From Paracoccus laeviglucosivorans (GTDB taxonomy: Bacteria; Pseudomonadota; Alphaproteobacteria; Rhodobacterales; Rhodobacteraceae): a stretch of 64,000 nucleotides of DNA. A model generated the notes under the pieces. The model did not search any database. It was given only the letters and a program-made list of their open reading frames with translations, and was not told the origin of the DNA. Shown here piece after piece: positions 36,894 through 46,866 of the stretch. The stretch spans positions 1-64,000 of the forward strand of contig NZ_FXTK01000005.1 in assembly GCF_900182695.1 (NCBI RefSeq). Direction: 5' to 3'. The position numbers were made by a program, and so were the translations under genes. Every line of letters begins with the position of its first letter. The stretch's first letter is position 1.

Positions 36894-36916
36894 GGGTATT
36901 AAGGAACCGAGAAATG
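36894..36916 (+). repeat. Solo arm of the GGGTATT hairpin-repeat family
   Basis: GGGTATT followed by AAGGAACCGAGAAATG resembles the left arm at 27281-27303 (GGGTATTTGAGGAACTAAGAAGT) with one base missing and a few changes, but no matching right arm follows. A GC-rich run (CGCTGCCCCGGACCTCG) precedes it. It sits in the 299-bp gap between mipZ and pdhC just before the terminator. The rest of the gap (36667-36893) has no recognisable gene. Confidence 0.5.
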
Positions 36917-36918
36917 AA

Positions 36919-36944
36919 AAAGGGGGCCGCGAGAGGCCCCCTTT
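36919..36944. terminator. Bidirectional terminator between mipZ and pdhC
   Basis: AAAGGGGGCC and GGCCCCCTTT form a perfect 10-bp stem (loop GCGAGA). T-rich flanks on both sides suit termination of both the mipZ and pdh transcripts. Confidence 0.88.
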
Positions 36945-36965
36945 CTGGTTTTGCGTCGTGGCGGA

Positions 36966-38255
36966 TCAGGCCAGCATGCCCATCGGGTTTTCCAGATGTG
37001 CGACGATTTTTTCGAGAAGCTGCGCACCCAGTGCGCCGTCGATGACCCGGTGATCGACCGACAGCGTCATGGACATGACGTTGCGAATGACCACTTCGCC
37101 CTTTTCGACGACGGCGGTGGGGATGCCCGCGCCGACGGCAAGGATCGCACCATGCGGCGGGTTGATGACCGCGTCAAAGTTCTCGATCCCGAACATGCCG
37201 AGGTTCGAGATGGCGAAGCTGCCGCCCTGATATTCATGCGGGGCCAGCTTCTTCGACTTGGCGCGGGTCGCCAGGTCCTTCATCTCGGCCGAAAGGGCCG
37301 ACAGCGTTTTCTGCTGCGCGTCTTTCAGGACCGGGGTGAACAGACCGCCTTCGATCGCGACGGCCACCGCCACATCCGAGGGCTTCAGCTTCAGGATGCG
37401 GTCGCCTGCCCAGACGGCATTGGCGTCCGGCACTTCTTGCAGTGCCAGCGCGCAGGCCTTGATGATAAAGTCATTGACCGACAGCTTGACGCCACGGGCT
37501 TCCAGCTGCTTGTTCAGGTCGGCGCGGAAGGCCATCAGCGCATCCAGCTTGGCCGAGCGGCGCAGGTAGAAATGCGGGATGGTCTGCTTGGCTTCGGACA
37601 GGCGGGCGGCAATGGTGCGGCGCATGCCGTCCAGGGCCACTTCGGTCGTCTCGCGATCGGCATAGATCTTTTTGATCGCATCCGCCGAAGGACCAGCCGG
37701 GGGCGCTGCGGCTGTCGGAGCGGCGGCTTTGGGGGCATCCGCCGCGGCTGCGGGTTTGGCCGCGCCGGGTTTCGCGCTTTCCACGTCTGCCTTGACGATG
37801 CGACCGCGGGGGCCGGAACCCGTCACGCCGGCAAGGTCGATGCCCTTTTCCGCCGCGATGCGACGGGCAAGGGGCGAGGCGAAGACGCGGTTGCCATCGG
37901 CGGCCTTTACAGGCGCAGCCTTTGGCGCTTCGGCTTTGACCTCGGGCGCGGCTTCGGCTTTCGCTTCGGCCTTCGGGGCCGCTTTCGCGGCTCCGATGTC
38001 GTCGGCGCTTTCGCCATCTTCCAGCAGGACGGCGATGGCAGTGTTCACCTTCACGCCTGCCGTGCCTTCGGCGACAAGGATCTTGCCGATCTTGCCTTCG
38101 TCCACGGCCTCGAATTCCATCGTGGCCTTGTCGGTTTCGATCTCGGCGATGATGTCGCCGGATTTGACTTCATCACCCTCTTTGACCAGCCATTTGGCCA
38201 GCGTGCCTTCCTCCATCGTGGGGGAGAGGGCGGGCATCAGGATTTCTGTCGGCAT
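36966..38255 (-). CDS. pdhC: Pyruvate dehydrogenase E2 (dihydrolipoyl acetyltransferase)
   Basis: A 429-residue E2 that forms the PDH core and makes acetyl-CoA. One N-terminal lipoyl domain (lipoyl-Lys in [15 protein letters not shown]), an Ala/Pro linker, an E3-binding domain ([36 protein letters not shown] in pieces) and the catalytic domain ending with the HxxxDG motif (HRVIDG). AAGGGG lies upstream of the ATG. Last gene of pdhABC. Confidence 0.96.
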   Translation of the reverse strand: MPTEILMPALSPTMEEGTLAKWLVKEGDEVKSGDIIAEIETDKATMEFEAVDEGKIGKILVAEGTAGVKVNTAIAVLLEDGESADDIGAAKAAPKAEAKAEAAPEVKAEAPKAAPVKAADGNRVFASPLARRIAAEKGIDLAGVTGSGPRGRIVKADVESAKPGAAKPAAAADAPKAAAPTAAAPPAGPSADAIKKIYADRETTEVALDGMRRTIAARLSEAKQTIPHFYLRRSAKLDALMAFRADLNKQLEARGVKLSVNDFIIKACALALQEVPDANAVWAGDRILKLKPSDVAVAVAIEGGLFTPVLKDAQQKTLSALSAEMKDLATRAKSKKLAPHEYQGGSFAISNLGMFGIENFDAVINPPHGAILAVGAGIPTAVVEKGEVVIRNVMSMTLSVDHRVIDGALGAQLLEKIVAHLENPMGMLA

Positions 38256-38267
38256 CTTGATAACCCC

Positions 38268-39638
38268 TTAGCGATAGGTGACTTTTTTGACCGCCGCGAC
38301 GACTTCTGCCGGGGTGATCAGCGCGTGCTTTTCAAGGTTCGCGGCATAGGGCATGGGCACGTCCTTGCCGGTGCAGTTGATCACCGGCGCGTCGAGGTAG
38401 TCGAACGCGTGTTCCATGACATAGGCCGAGATGTGGTTGCCGATCGAACCCACCGGGAAGCCTTCTTCGACCGTGACCAGACGGTTGGTCTTTTGCACCG
38501 AAGCGATGATGCTGTCATAATCCAGCGGACGCAGGGTGCGCAGGTCGATGACTTCGGCGTCGATGCCTTCCTCGGCCAGCTTGTCGGCGGCTTCCAGCGC
38601 GTGGCTCATGCCGATGCCGAAGCTGACGATAGTCACGTCCTTGCCGGGGCGCGCGATGCGGGCCTTGCCGAAGGGGATGGTGAAATCGGGCAGGTCCGGC
38701 ACTTCGAAGCTGCGACCATACATGATCTCATTCTCAAGGAAGATCACGGGGTTCGCATCGCGGATGGCGGTTTTCAGCAGGCCTTTTGCGTCGGCTGCGG
38801 AATAGGGCATCACGACTTTCAGGCCGGGGATCGCTGCATACCATGCCGCGTAATCCTGGCTGTGCTGCGCGCCCACGCGGGCGGCGGCACCGTTCGGGCC
38901 ACGGAACACCATCGGCGCACCCATCTGACCACCCGACATGTAAAGCGTCTTGGCAGCCGAGTTGATGATGTGGTCCATCGCCTGCATGGCGAAGTTGAAG
39001 GTCATGAATTCGACGATCGGACGCAGACCTGCCAGCGCCGCGCCGGTGCCGATCCCGGCAAAGCCGATTTCGCTGATGGGTGTATCGACGACGCGCTTGG
39101 GACCGAACTTGTCCAGCAGGCCCTGGCTGATCTTGTAGGCGCCCTGGTATTCGCCGACTTCCTCGCCCATCAGAAACACGGTTTCGTCGCGTTCCATTTC
39201 TTCGGACATGGCCTCGCGAAGGGCTTCCCGCACGGTCATGGTCTTCATCTTGGTGCCTTCGGGCCAGTCGGGCGACACATCCGGCTGCGGCGCGCGGACG
39301 GGTTCGGCGGCTTTGGCCGGGGCAGGCTCGGCCTTGGCTTCGGCGGGCGCGGCTTCGGCTTTCGGCGCAGGCGCGGCCACGTCGTCGGCGCTTTCGCCTT
39401 CTTCGACCAGCACGGCGATCGGGGTGTTGACCTTCACGCCCTGCGACCCTTCGGACACGAGGATCTTGCCAAGGATGCCTTCATCCACGGCCTCGAATTC
39501 CATCGTGGCCTTGTCGGTCTCGATCTCGGCGATGATGTCGCCGGCCTTGACCGCGTCACCTTCCTTTTTCAGCCATTTGGCCAGCGTGCCTTCCTCCATC
39601 GTCGGAGACAGGGCGGGCATCAGGATTTCGGTTGCCAT
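38268..39638 (-). CDS. pdhB: Pyruvate dehydrogenase E1 component, beta subunit (with lipoyl domain)
   Basis: A 456-residue E1-beta. Its first ~80 residues form a lipoyl domain nearly identical to that of E2 ([15 protein letters not shown]), an alphaproteobacterial feature; an Ala/Pro/Lys linker follows, then the transketolase-like domain ([46 protein letters not shown]). It pairs with PdhA to bind thiamine diphosphate. The two lipoyl regions are close DNA repeats. GGGGAG lies upstream of the ATG. Confidence 0.96.
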   Translation of the reverse strand: MATEILMPALSPTMEEGTLAKWLKKEGDAVKAGDIIAEIETDKATMEFEAVDEGILGKILVSEGSQGVKVNTPIAVLVEEGESADDVAAPAPKAEAAPAEAKAEPAPAKAAEPVRAPQPDVSPDWPEGTKMKTMTVREALREAMSEEMERDETVFLMGEEVGEYQGAYKISQGLLDKFGPKRVVDTPISEIGFAGIGTGAALAGLRPIVEFMTFNFAMQAMDHIINSAAKTLYMSGGQMGAPMVFRGPNGAAARVGAQHSQDYAAWYAAIPGLKVVMPYSAADAKGLLKTAIRDANPVIFLENEIMYGRSFEVPDLPDFTIPFGKARIARPGKDVTIVSFGIGMSHALEAADKLAEEGIDAEVIDLRTLRPLDYDSIIASVQKTNRLVTVEEGFPVGSIGNHISAYVMEHAFDYLDAPVINCTGKDVPMPYAANLEKHALITPAEVVAAVKKVTYR

Positions 39639-39652
39639 ATGTGCGCTCCCCC

Positions 39653-40684
39653 TCAGGCGTTCTCAGGTGCCGAGCCTTGCGGCAGCTCGTCTGCATAGAT
39701 ATCGGTCCACAGTTCTTCCAAGGCGGGCTCGGGGCTTTCCTTGGCGAATTCGGCGGATTCGTTGACGATATCCTTGATTTCCTTGTCGATGGCCTTCAGG
39801 TCATCTTCTGTCGCGTGGCTGCCGGTCAGCAGCAGCTCGCGGACGTTCTCGATCGGGTCGCGTTCGTCGCGCATCTTCTGCACTTCTTCGCGGGTGCGGT
39901 ATTTCGCCGGGTCCGACATCGAGTGGCCGCGATAGCGATAGGTCATCACTTCAAGAATGTAGGGGCCTTTGCCCGCGCGGCAATGCGCCACGGCCTTTTC
40001 GCCCGCTGCCTTGACGGCCAGAACGTCCATGCCGTCAACCTGTTCGCCCGGAATGCCAAACGCTTCGCCGCGACCAAAGAAGGTGGTCGATTTCGTGGAA
40101 CGCTTGACCGAGGTGCCCATGGCATACTGGTTGTTTTCGATCACGAAAACGACCGGCAGGCTCCAGAGTTCGGCCATGTTATAGGTCTCATAGACCTGGC
40201 CCTGGTTCGAGGCGCCGTCGCCGAAATAGGTAAAGGTGACGTTGTCATTGCCCAGATATTTGTCGGCGAAGGCCAGACCCGCACCCAGCGGCACCTGGGC
40301 TGCCACGATGCCGTGCCCGCCATAAAAGTGCTTCTCGCGCGAGAACATGTGCATGCTCCCGCCCTTGCCTTTGGAATAGCCGCCTTCGCGGCCGGTCAGT
40401 TCGGCCATCACGCCATTGGCGGACATGCCGCAGGCCAGCATGTGGCCGTGGTCGCGATACGACGTGATGCGCTTGTCGCCTTCTTTCGCCGTGGCCTCAA
40501 GGCCGACGACGACAGCTTCCTGTCCGATATACAGGTGGCAGAAACCGCCGATCAGGCCCATGCCATAAAGCTGGCCGGCCTTTTCTTCGAATCGACGGAT
40601 CAAGAGCATGTCGCGGTAATACTTCAGAAGCTCGTCCTTGGAGACATTGGACGTGCTTTCCTTGGCTGCGGGCTTTCTGACCAT
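39653..40684 (-). CDS. pdhA: Pyruvate dehydrogenase E1 component, alpha subunit
   Basis: A 343-residue thiamine-diphosphate subunit. Seen: [32 protein letters not shown], the ThDP motif [20 protein letters not shown] with NNQYAMGT, and the phosphorylation-loop-like [18 protein letters not shown] at 40684 follows a GAGGAGGAGG run; the frame is open upstream to 40894. First gene of the pdh operon, with about 150 bp to the FtsB-like gene in front. Confidence 0.97.
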   Translation of the reverse strand: MVRKPAAKESTSNVSKDELLKYYRDMLLIRRFEEKAGQLYGMGLIGGFCHLYIGQEAVVVGLEATAKEGDKRITSYRDHGHMLACGMSANGVMAELTGREGGYSKGKGGSMHMFSREKHFYGGHGIVAAQVPLGAGLAFADKYLGNDNVTFTYFGDGASNQGQVYETYNMAELWSLPVVFVIENNQYAMGTSVKRSTKSTTFFGRGEAFGIPGEQVDGMDVLAVKAAGEKAVAHCRAGKGPYILEVMTYRYRGHSMSDPAKYRTREEVQKMRDERDPIENVRELLLTGSHATEDDLKAIDKEIKDIVNESAEFAKESPEPALEELWTDIYADELPQGSAPENA

Positions 40685-40832
40685 GGGGCCTCCTCCTCGG
40701 GCGCAGGAATAGTTCAGCGTTAAACTACTTCTAGGACGGGTCTTTGGGGAAAGTAAACCTGCGATCTGCAACAGCCACGCGAAATGGGCAGCAGGACGCA
40801 ACGCTGCCGTCAGAAGGTCGCGAAGCTGTATT

Positions 40833-41126
40833 TCAGTGGATGATAATCTCGTCCGAACGCAGATAGCCCAGCACGTCGCGGGCGCGTTCGTCAAGCAGGT
40901 CTATGTCCAGAAAGTCGTCCGACAGCCGCTTGGTCAGGTTGCGCATCCGGTCCACTTCGGATTGCAGCTTGTCGCGTTGCGCGGTCAGTTCGCGCGTATC
41001 GGCCTTAAGCTGTTCGCGGCGCAGGACGCCCGACGGCCCCTGCACGGCGGCAAAGGCGAAATAGGCCCCCAGCAGGGCCATGATGATGAAAAAGGCCAAT
41101 GCGCTGATCGACAGTCGTTCGGACAT
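40833..41126 (-). CDS. Septum formation initiator protein (FtsB/DivIC family)
   Basis: A 97-residue bitopic protein: one N-terminal helix (about residues 7-27), then a coiled coil (LKADTRELTAQRDKLQSEVDRMRNLTKRL) and a conserved LDERARDVLGYLRSDEIII end. This is the FtsB/DivIC pattern; it would join the FtsQ-FtsL complex at mid-cell. Its location just upstream of pdhA is common in alphaproteobacteria. Confidence 0.88.
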   Translation of the reverse strand: MSERLSISALAFFIIMALLGAYFAFAAVQGPSGVLRREQLKADTRELTAQRDKLQSEVDRMRNLTKRLSDDFLDIDLLDERARDVLGYLRSDEIIIH

Positions 41127-41275
41127 TTCGGGCTGCTCTCCCGTTATTTTGGGGGATCATGCCACAGGGGGCGGCGCAGGGGAATCCCCCCATGCTTGCC
41201 CGATGGGCGATTGACAGTTTCCCGCCCACCCCGTTCCATGCGCAGGGTGGTCCGATATGCGGAAAGACAAGCGAC

Positions 41276-41557
41276 ATGATGGCCTTCATGCGACTGATCG
41301 CGATGGTGATCGTGATCGAGTTGATCTTTTACGTCCTGCTGGGCATCTATCTGCGCAGCACAAGACGCGAGGAGCTTGAGAAGGAATGGGACAGCCGCCA
41401 TCCCGACCGCGCGGGCGACAGCCCGGAACGGCGGGAATTCGTGCGGCGTTCGATGGTCGGGTTCCGCAAATCGCTGCGGGCAAGGCTTGCTGCGCTTGTG
41501 CTGGTGCTGCCGGTGGTCGCCATCGTCGTGATCATCGTCTTGGTGAATTATAACTAG
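41276..41557 (+). CDS. Small membrane protein, unknown function
   Basis: A 93-residue protein with two predicted membrane helices (MRLIAMVIVIELIFYVLLGIYL at the start, LAALVLVLPVVAIVVIIVLV at the end) around a charged cytoplasmic loop (RSTRREELEKEWDSRHPDR, then ERREFVRRSMVGFRKSLRAR). ATG at 41276 or 41279 (ATGATG). It is 11 bases before the DUF1523 gene in the same direction, and this pair recurs in Rhodobacteraceae as I recall. Function unknown. Confidence 0.8.
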   Translation: MMAFMRLIAMVIVIELIFYVLLGIYLRSTRREELEKEWDSRHPDRAGDSPERREFVRRSMVGFRKSLRARLAALVLVLPVVAIVVIIVLVNYN

Positions 41558-41568
41558 AAGGGGCGGTA

Positions 41569-42195
41569 ATGCGCTGGTTCCTGACTGCTGTGGGTGTGCT
41601 GTTCGGCATCACCGTCTTCATGTTTCTGGATTACGCGCTGCCCTCCAAGCAGACGGTGCGGATCACCGAGGCGTTCAACCGCCAGATCGAAATCGGGCGC
41701 AACGCCATCTTCTATGCGGCGGACGATACCGGCACGGTGCAGAATTCCACCGGGCGGCGCGATGTGCAGTTCATCAACGCGGTGCGCACGAACGGCAAAC
41801 CCTATGTCTATCGCAACGAGGATACCGGCTGGATCTGGCCGCCTTATTTCAAATATGACAGCGCCGATCTGCAGGCGCAGGCGGCGGATCTGCGTTCGAC
41901 CTCGGCCACGCCGGAATGGGTCAGCATTACGTCCTATGGCTGGCGGGTAAACTGGCTGTCCGTCTATCCCAACGCCATTTCGATCAAGCCCGTCTCGGGG
42001 CCGGATGTGCGCCCGTTCAACTGGGGTGCCATCGTCATCCTGCTGATCCTGGGCGCGCTGCTGATGCTGATCTGGCGTATGTGGAACCAGTTCCGCGAAC
42101 GCAGCCTTGACCCCGCATGGGACCGCATCGACGCCGAGGGGGACGCCGCGCGGGGCAGGCTAAGCCGCTGGTGGCGCGGAATGCGCGGACGCTAA
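41569..42195 (+). CDS. DUF1523 family membrane protein
   Basis: A 208-residue protein with an N-terminal helix (LTAVGVLFGITVFMFLDYALP) and a second near the C-terminus (WGAIVILLILGALLMLIWRMW). The region between has the DUF1523 pattern (RDVQFINAVRTNGKPYVYRNEDTGWIWPPYFKYDSADLQAQA). No function is known. It follows the small membrane protein and precedes deoC by 10 bases. Confidence 0.88.
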   Translation: MRWFLTAVGVLFGITVFMFLDYALPSKQTVRITEAFNRQIEIGRNAIFYAADDTGTVQNSTGRRDVQFINAVRTNGKPYVYRNEDTGWIWPPYFKYDSADLQAQAADLRSTSATPEWVSITSYGWRVNWLSVYPNAISIKPVSGPDVRPFNWGAIVILLILGALLMLIWRMWNQFRERSLDPAWDRIDAEGDAARGRLSRWWRGMRGR

Positions 42196-42205
42196 GGGAG
42201 GACGC

Positions 42206-43165
42206 ATGAAGGATCACGACTCAAAACGCCGCAATCCCGGCACGGCGCTGCATCTGGAATGGTTCGACCGCATCGCGGTGAACACGCCCGCAGCCGAACG
42301 TCGTGCCGCAAGCCTGCCGGCCCGCCGGAGCCTGAAAAAGGAATGGCAGGCGGCGTGGCTGTTGAACGCCGTGCGCTGCATCGACCTGACCACGCTTTCG
42401 GGCGACGACACGCCTGACCGCGTGGCCCGGCTATGCGCCAAGGCCCGCCAACCGATCGAGCCTGCGCTGCTGGATGCGTTGGGGGTCGAAGGCCTGACCA
42501 CGGGCGCGGTCTGCGTCTATCCCACCATGGTTGCCGCCGCCAAGCACGCCTTGCGCGGGACCGATGTGCCCGTCGCATCTGTCGCCACGGGCTTTCCCGC
42601 CGGGCTGATGCCGCTGGACCTGCGACTGGCCGAGATCCGCTATGCGCTGGATCAGGGGGCGGATGAGATCGACATCGTGATTTCCCGCGCCCATGTCCTG
42701 CGCGGCGAATGGTCGGCGCTTTACGACGAACTTTGCGCCATGCGCGAGGCGTGCGGCAGGGTGCTGATGAAGTCGATCCTTGCCACCGGAGAGCTTAAGA
42801 CCTTGACCAACGTCGCCCGCGCCAGCCATGTGGCGATGCAGGCGGGCTCGGATTTCATCAAGACCTCGACCGGCAAAGAGCCCGTGAATGCCACGCTGCC
42901 CGTGTCGCTGGTGATGCTGCGCGCGATCCGCGACTATCGCGACCAGACCGGCTTCATCGTCGGCTTCAAGCCTGCGGGCGGATTGCGCACCGCCAAGGAC
43001 GCGCTGAACTGGCAGGTGCTGATGGCCGAGGAACTGGGCCGCGACTGGCTGTCCCCCGATCTGTTCCGCATCGGCGCATCGTCCCTGCTGGGCGATATCG
43101 AACGCCAGATCTCGCATCACGTCACCGGCCGCTATGCAGCCGCCCATCGCCTGGCTGCGGGGTAA
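42206..43165 (+). CDS. deoC: Deoxyribose-phosphate aldolase
   Basis: A 319-residue class I aldolase that splits 2-deoxyribose 5-phosphate into glyceraldehyde 3-phosphate and acetaldehyde. Seen: IDLTTLSGDDTPDRVARLCAKA, GAVCVYPTMVAAA, VASVATGFPAG, the Schiff-base Lys in DFIKTSTGKE, and GFKPAGGLRTAKDAL. It is longer than E. coli DeoC, as in the eukaryote-like branch. The aldehyde dehydrogenase gene follows by 3 bases, which fits use of the acetaldehyde product. Confidence 0.95.
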   Translation: MKDHDSKRRNPGTALHLEWFDRIAVNTPAAERRAASLPARRSLKKEWQAAWLLNAVRCIDLTTLSGDDTPDRVARLCAKARQPIEPALLDALGVEGLTTGAVCVYPTMVAAAKHALRGTDVPVASVATGFPAGLMPLDLRLAEIRYALDQGADEIDIVISRAHVLRGEWSALYDELCAMREACGRVLMKSILATGELKTLTNVARASHVAMQAGSDFIKTSTGKEPVNATLPVSLVMLRAIRDYRDQTGFIVGFKPAGGLRTAKDALNWQVLMAEELGRDWLSPDLFRIGASSLLGDIERQISHHVTGRYAAAHRLAAG

Positions 43166-43168
43166 GAC

Positions 43169-45505
43169 ATGCCGAAGGTTAGCGACATCATGGAAAGCAT
43201 GGAATACGGACCCGCGCCCGAGGACAGCAGCGCCGTGCGCGACTGGCTGGCGGGCCGCACATTCGGGCATTTCATCGCCGGACGTTTCACCCGGCCGGAT
43301 CAGACTTTTGCCACCCGCGATCCCTCGACCGGCGAGGTCTTGGCGCAGGTCAGCCAAGGCTCGGCCCGCGATGTGGCCAAGGCCGTGCGTGCCGCGCGTC
43401 GGGCGCAGCGGGGCTGGGGCGCGATGCCGGGCCATGACCGGGCACGGTTTCTGTATGCCATCGCCCGCACCATCCAGAAACGCGAACGCTTCCTGGCGGT
43501 GCTGGAGACGCTGGATAATGGCAAGCCGATCCGCGAAAGCCGCGACATCGACGTGCCGCTGGTCGTGCGCCATTTCTATCACCACGCAGGCTGGGCCGAG
43601 ATCGCCGAGACCGAATTTCCGGGCCACGCGCCGCTGGGCGTCTGCGGCCAGATCATCCCGTGGAATTTCCCGCTGCTGATGCTGGCATGGAAGGTCGCGC
43701 CCGCGCTGGCTGCCGGCAATACGGTGGTGCTGAAACCTGCCGAATACACCCCGCTGACGGCCTTGGCCTTTGCCGAGATATGCGCCCATGTCGGCCTGCC
43801 TGCGGGCGTGATCAACATCGTGACGGGCGACGGCGAAACGGGGGCCGCGCTGGTGGCGTCGCCGGTGGACAAGATCGCCTTCACCGGCTCGACCGAGGTG
43901 GGGCGCGGGATCGCGCGCGCCGTCGCGGGGTCTGGCAAAAAGCTGACGCTGGAATTGGGCGGCAAGTCGCCCTTTGTCGTCATGGACGATGCCGATCTGG
44001 ATGCCGCCGTCGAAGGCGTGGTGGATTCGATCTGGTTCAATCAGGGGCAGGTCTGTTGCGCAGGCTCGCGCATTCTGGTGGCCGAAAGCGTGGCGGCGCG
44101 GTTCGAATCGCTGCTGCGTGCCCGTATGGACAGGCTGCGCGTCGGTGCGCCCCTGGACAAGTCCACCGATATAGGCGCCATCGTCGATCCGGTGCAAAAG
44201 GACCGTATCCTTGGCATCCTGTCCCGCGCGACTGGGGCAGGGGCCGAACTGGTCGGTGGGCAGGCGCAGGACGGCTGCTTTATCGCGCCCGGCTATCTGA
44301 AGAACATCGCCCCCGCCAATCCCGGTATGCGCGAGGAAATCTTTGGCCCCATCGCCACGCTTTCGACGTTCCGCACCCCGGATGAGGCGGTCGATCTGGC
44401 GAATAACACGGCTTACGGCCTTGCTGCCTCGGTCTGGTCGGAAAGCGCCACGGTCGCGACAGATCTGGCGGCAAAGATCAAGGCGGGCGTGGTCTGGGTG
44501 AACTGCGCCAATATCTTCGCTGCGGCGGCCCCCTTTGGCGGTGTCCGTGACAGCGGCTATGGCCGCGAAGGCGGGCGCGAGGGGATGCTGGATTATCACT
44601 CCCCGCCGATCCCCAAGCCGCTGCGCGATCCGCTGCCCGCAGCCATCGCGGCCAGCCCCGACGGCGCGGCGCACGAAGATAAAAACATCGACCGCACGGT
44701 AAAGCTGTATATCGGCGGTGCGCAGAAACGCCCGGACGGCGGCGCAAGCTATGCCGCGCAGGACGAACTGATCCCGCTGGGCGGCAAAAAGGACATCCGC
44801 AACGCGGTCGAGGCCGCGGCGGGGGCCTTGGGTAAATGGCAGGGGCTTGGCGGGCACGGCCGCGCGCAGGTGCTGTATTTTCTGGCCGAGAATCTGGCGC
44901 TGCGGCGGTCGGAATTTGCGGGTTTCGCTTCGGTCGAACAGATCGAGGCGGCGATCCGGCGCTGTTTCTACTACGCGGGATTTGCCGACAAGTTCGACGG
45001 CGCGACGGTGGCGGCGAAGCCGGGGCATCTGACGCATGTGCAGCACGATCCGCATGGCGTCATGGGTGTGATCGCGCCCAATGGCAGCCCCTTTGCGGGC
45101 TTCATGTCGCTGGTGCTGCCTGCGATCGCCATGGGCAATACGGTCGTCGCGGTGCCGTCGCAGGACAAGCCGATGGCTGCGCTGACCTTGGCGCAGGTGC
45201 TGGCGACTTCGGACGTGCCGGGGGGCGTGGTCAATATCGTGACCGGCCCGCGCGACGGGCTTGCGCAGGCATTGGCCAGCCATGATGGCGTGAACGCGGT
45301 CTGGCATGTCGCGCAGGGCGAAGCATTGGCCGCGACCGAACGCGCCGCCAGCGAAACGCTGATCCCCGTCTGGTCGCCCGAGCCGCGTGACTGGGCCGCG
45401 CCCGATGCACAAGGCCGCGATTTCCTGCGCCGCGCCACGCGGGCCAAGACGATCTGGCTGCCTTACGGCGCATTGCCCGCAGGCACGGGAAGCTCGGCCT
45501 ATTAG
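43169..45505 (+). CDS. Two-domain aldehyde dehydrogenase
   Basis: A 778-residue protein with two ALDH modules. The first (about residues 30-470) is complete: IIPWNFPLLMLAWKVAPALAAGN, the catalytic Glu in LELGGKSPF, and the catalytic Cys in QGQVCCAGSRI. The second (about 500-778) has the NAD-fold (GVIAPNGSPFAGFMSLVLPAIAMGN) but lacks an active-site Cys region, so it is probably structural. It likely oxidises acetaldehyde made by DeoC. Its stop overlaps that of hyi on the other strand. Confidence 0.9.
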   Translation: MPKVSDIMESMEYGPAPEDSSAVRDWLAGRTFGHFIAGRFTRPDQTFATRDPSTGEVLAQVSQGSARDVAKAVRAARRAQRGWGAMPGHDRARFLYAIARTIQKRERFLAVLETLDNGKPIRESRDIDVPLVVRHFYHHAGWAEIAETEFPGHAPLGVCGQIIPWNFPLLMLAWKVAPALAAGNTVVLKPAEYTPLTALAFAEICAHVGLPAGVINIVTGDGETGAALVASPVDKIAFTGSTEVGRGIARAVAGSGKKLTLELGGKSPFVVMDDADLDAAVEGVVDSIWFNQGQVCCAGSRILVAESVAARFESLLRARMDRLRVGAPLDKSTDIGAIVDPVQKDRILGILSRATGAGAELVGGQAQDGCFIAPGYLKNIAPANPGMREEIFGPIATLSTFRTPDEAVDLANNTAYGLAASVWSESATVATDLAAKIKAGVVWVNCANIFAAAAPFGGVRDSGYGREGGREGMLDYHSPPIPKPLRDPLPAAIAASPDGAAHEDKNIDRTVKLYIGGAQKRPDGGASYAAQDELIPLGGKKDIRNAVEAAAGALGKWQGLGGHGRAQVLYFLAENLALRRSEFAGFASVEQIEAAIRRCFYYAGFADKFDGATVAAKPGHLTHVQHDPHGVMGVIAPNGSPFAGFMSLVLPAIAMGNTVVAVPSQDKPMAALTLAQVLATSDVPGGVVNIVTGPRDGLAQALASHDGVNAVWHVAQGEALAATERAASETLIPVWSPEPRDWAAPDAQGRDFLRRATRAKTIWLPYGALPAGTGSSAY

Positions 45506-46257
45506 GCCGACTTCAGCCAGCGCAGCCCGGCCTCGGTCGAGGTGAGGGGGGTGTATTCCGCCCCCACCCAGCCGCGATAACCCGCATCGTCCAAGGCGCG
45601 CGAAAGCTTGGTCAGGTCGATATCGCCCGCGCCGGGTTCGTGCCTGCCCGGAAATCCCGCGATCTGCACATGCCGCGTCAGCGCCGCAAACCGCTGCCAG
45701 CAGCCAAGCGCATCGCCATGGATCATCTGCGCCTGATAGGCGTCGAATTGCAGGCCCAGATTGGGCGCGCCCACCTCGGCCAGAATTTCGGCGGCCAGAT
45801 CGAAGCTGTCCAGAAAATAGCCGGGCAGGTCCTGCGTATTGATCGGCTCGATCACCAGACTGGTCTTGGGTGCGCGGGCAGCGGCCCATTTCAGGTTCTG
45901 GATAAAGGTCCGTCGCGCCTCGGGGCCGTCGGCCTTGCCTGCCATGATATGGACATGGCGCACGCCAAGGGCGGTCGCGACGCGGATGGCCCGGTCGAAA
46001 TCGCTGCGAAATCGCGCCTCGTTGCCGGGTTGGGCGGCAAAGCCCCGCGGCCCGCCCGCCCAGTTCGGTGGCGGCGCGTTCATCAGCACGAATTCCAGTC
46101 CGGCCCCTTGTGCGGCCTTGGTCAGCTCCTTGACCGGCAGGTCATAGGGAAACAGGATCTCGACCCCAGAAAAGCCCGCGCGCTTTGCTGCCGCAAAGCG
46201 TTGGGGCATCGGCAGTTCGGTGAATAGATATGTCAGGTTGGCAGCGAATCGCGCCAT
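45502..46257 (-). CDS. hyi: Hydroxypyruvate isomerase
   Basis: A 251-residue TIM barrel of the xylose isomerase-like superfamily. It starts MARFAANLTYLFTELPMPQRFAAAKRAGFSGVEILFPY, the Hyi signature, and has MAGKADG, IEPINTQDLPGYFLD, LQFDAYQAQMIHGD and FPGRHEPGAGDID with metal-binding acids and His. It interconverts hydroxypyruvate and tartronate semialdehyde. ATG at 46257 was chosen on family start. It follows DUF1285 by two bases on the minus strand. Confidence 0.92.
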   Translation of the reverse strand: MARFAANLTYLFTELPMPQRFAAAKRAGFSGVEILFPYDLPVKELTKAAQGAGLEFVLMNAPPPNWAGGPRGFAAQPGNEARFRSDFDRAIRVATALGVRHVHIMAGKADGPEARRTFIQNLKWAAARAPKTSLVIEPINTQDLPGYFLDSFDLAAEILAEVGAPNLGLQFDAYQAQMIHGDALGCWQRFAALTRHVQIAGFPGRHEPGAGDIDLTKLSRALDDAGYRGWVGAEYTPLTSTEAGLRWLKSA

Positions 46258-46258
46258 G

Positions 46259-46831
46259 TCAGTGCTCCAGCGGAAAAACGGTCCCGCCCGAATGCAATTC
46301 CATACGCCCATCGGTTCCGGGCGTAGCCGCGTCGGCCAGTCGATAGAAGGTCTTGCGGTCGATCAGCGCCCAAAGGCCACGCCGCACATGGATATAAGGG
46401 CGCGGCTCGTCTGCTGTGCCGCGCATCTCGATGGTATGGTCGGGGCCAGCCGTCACGCTGTCGCCGACATTGGTGGTAAAGGTGATGTCGCGGCCAATAT
46501 CGGCATCGACGGCGACAAAGGGGGCGTCCACGACGCGGATGCCGACCTTTTCGACCGGGGTGACCAGAAAATAAGCGTCCCCTTCACGCTTCAGGATCGA
46601 GGCGAAAAGCTGCACCATGCGATGCCTGCCGATGGGCGTGCCCTGATAGAACCACGTCCCGTCCGCCCGGATTTCCATGTCCAGATCCCCGCAAAAGGGC
46701 GGGTTCCACAAATGCACCGGCGCCGGGCCCTTTTTCGAGGCACGTTCGGCTGCGGCCACCAGTCCGGCCGCATCGCTCACAGCATTGTCAGTCTTTCCAA
46801 CCATTACCAGTGGAGCCTTGTCCATGGTCAT
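46259..46831 (-). CDS. DUF1285 domain protein
   Basis: A 190-residue protein of the DUF1285 family: PPFCGDLDMEIRADGTWFYQGTPIGRHRMVQLFASIL and FLVTPVEKVGIRVVDAPFVAVDAD. Family structures show two small alpha/beta-barrel domains; the function is not known. It is divergent from moxR across only about 35 bp, which must hold both promoters. Confidence 0.85.
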   Translation of the reverse strand: MTMDKAPLVMVGKTDNAVSDAAGLVAAAERASKKGPAPVHLWNPPFCGDLDMEIRADGTWFYQGTPIGRHRMVQLFASILKREGDAYFLVTPVEKVGIRVVDAPFVAVDADIGRDITFTTNVGDSVTAGPDHTIEMRGTADEPRPYIHVRRGLWALIDRKTFYRLADAATPGTDGRMELHSGGTVFPLEH

Positions 46832-46866
46832 CCTATGCTGTCCTAGATCAGAAAAGAGGCGTTGTC

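Noticed and set aside
36951..39698. Open frame of 915 codons on the plus strand
   Set aside because: Antisense to pdhC and pdhB. The His/Phe/Gly/Asp-rich repeats merely mirror the Ala/Glu/Lys linkers and lipoyl domains.
42431..45889. Open frame of about 1150 codons on the minus strand
   Set aside because: It is antisense to deoC and the ALDH gene, which have clear catalytic motifs. Its translation is rich in Arg, His, Gln and Asp with no domain; typical for the antisense frame of GC-rich genes.
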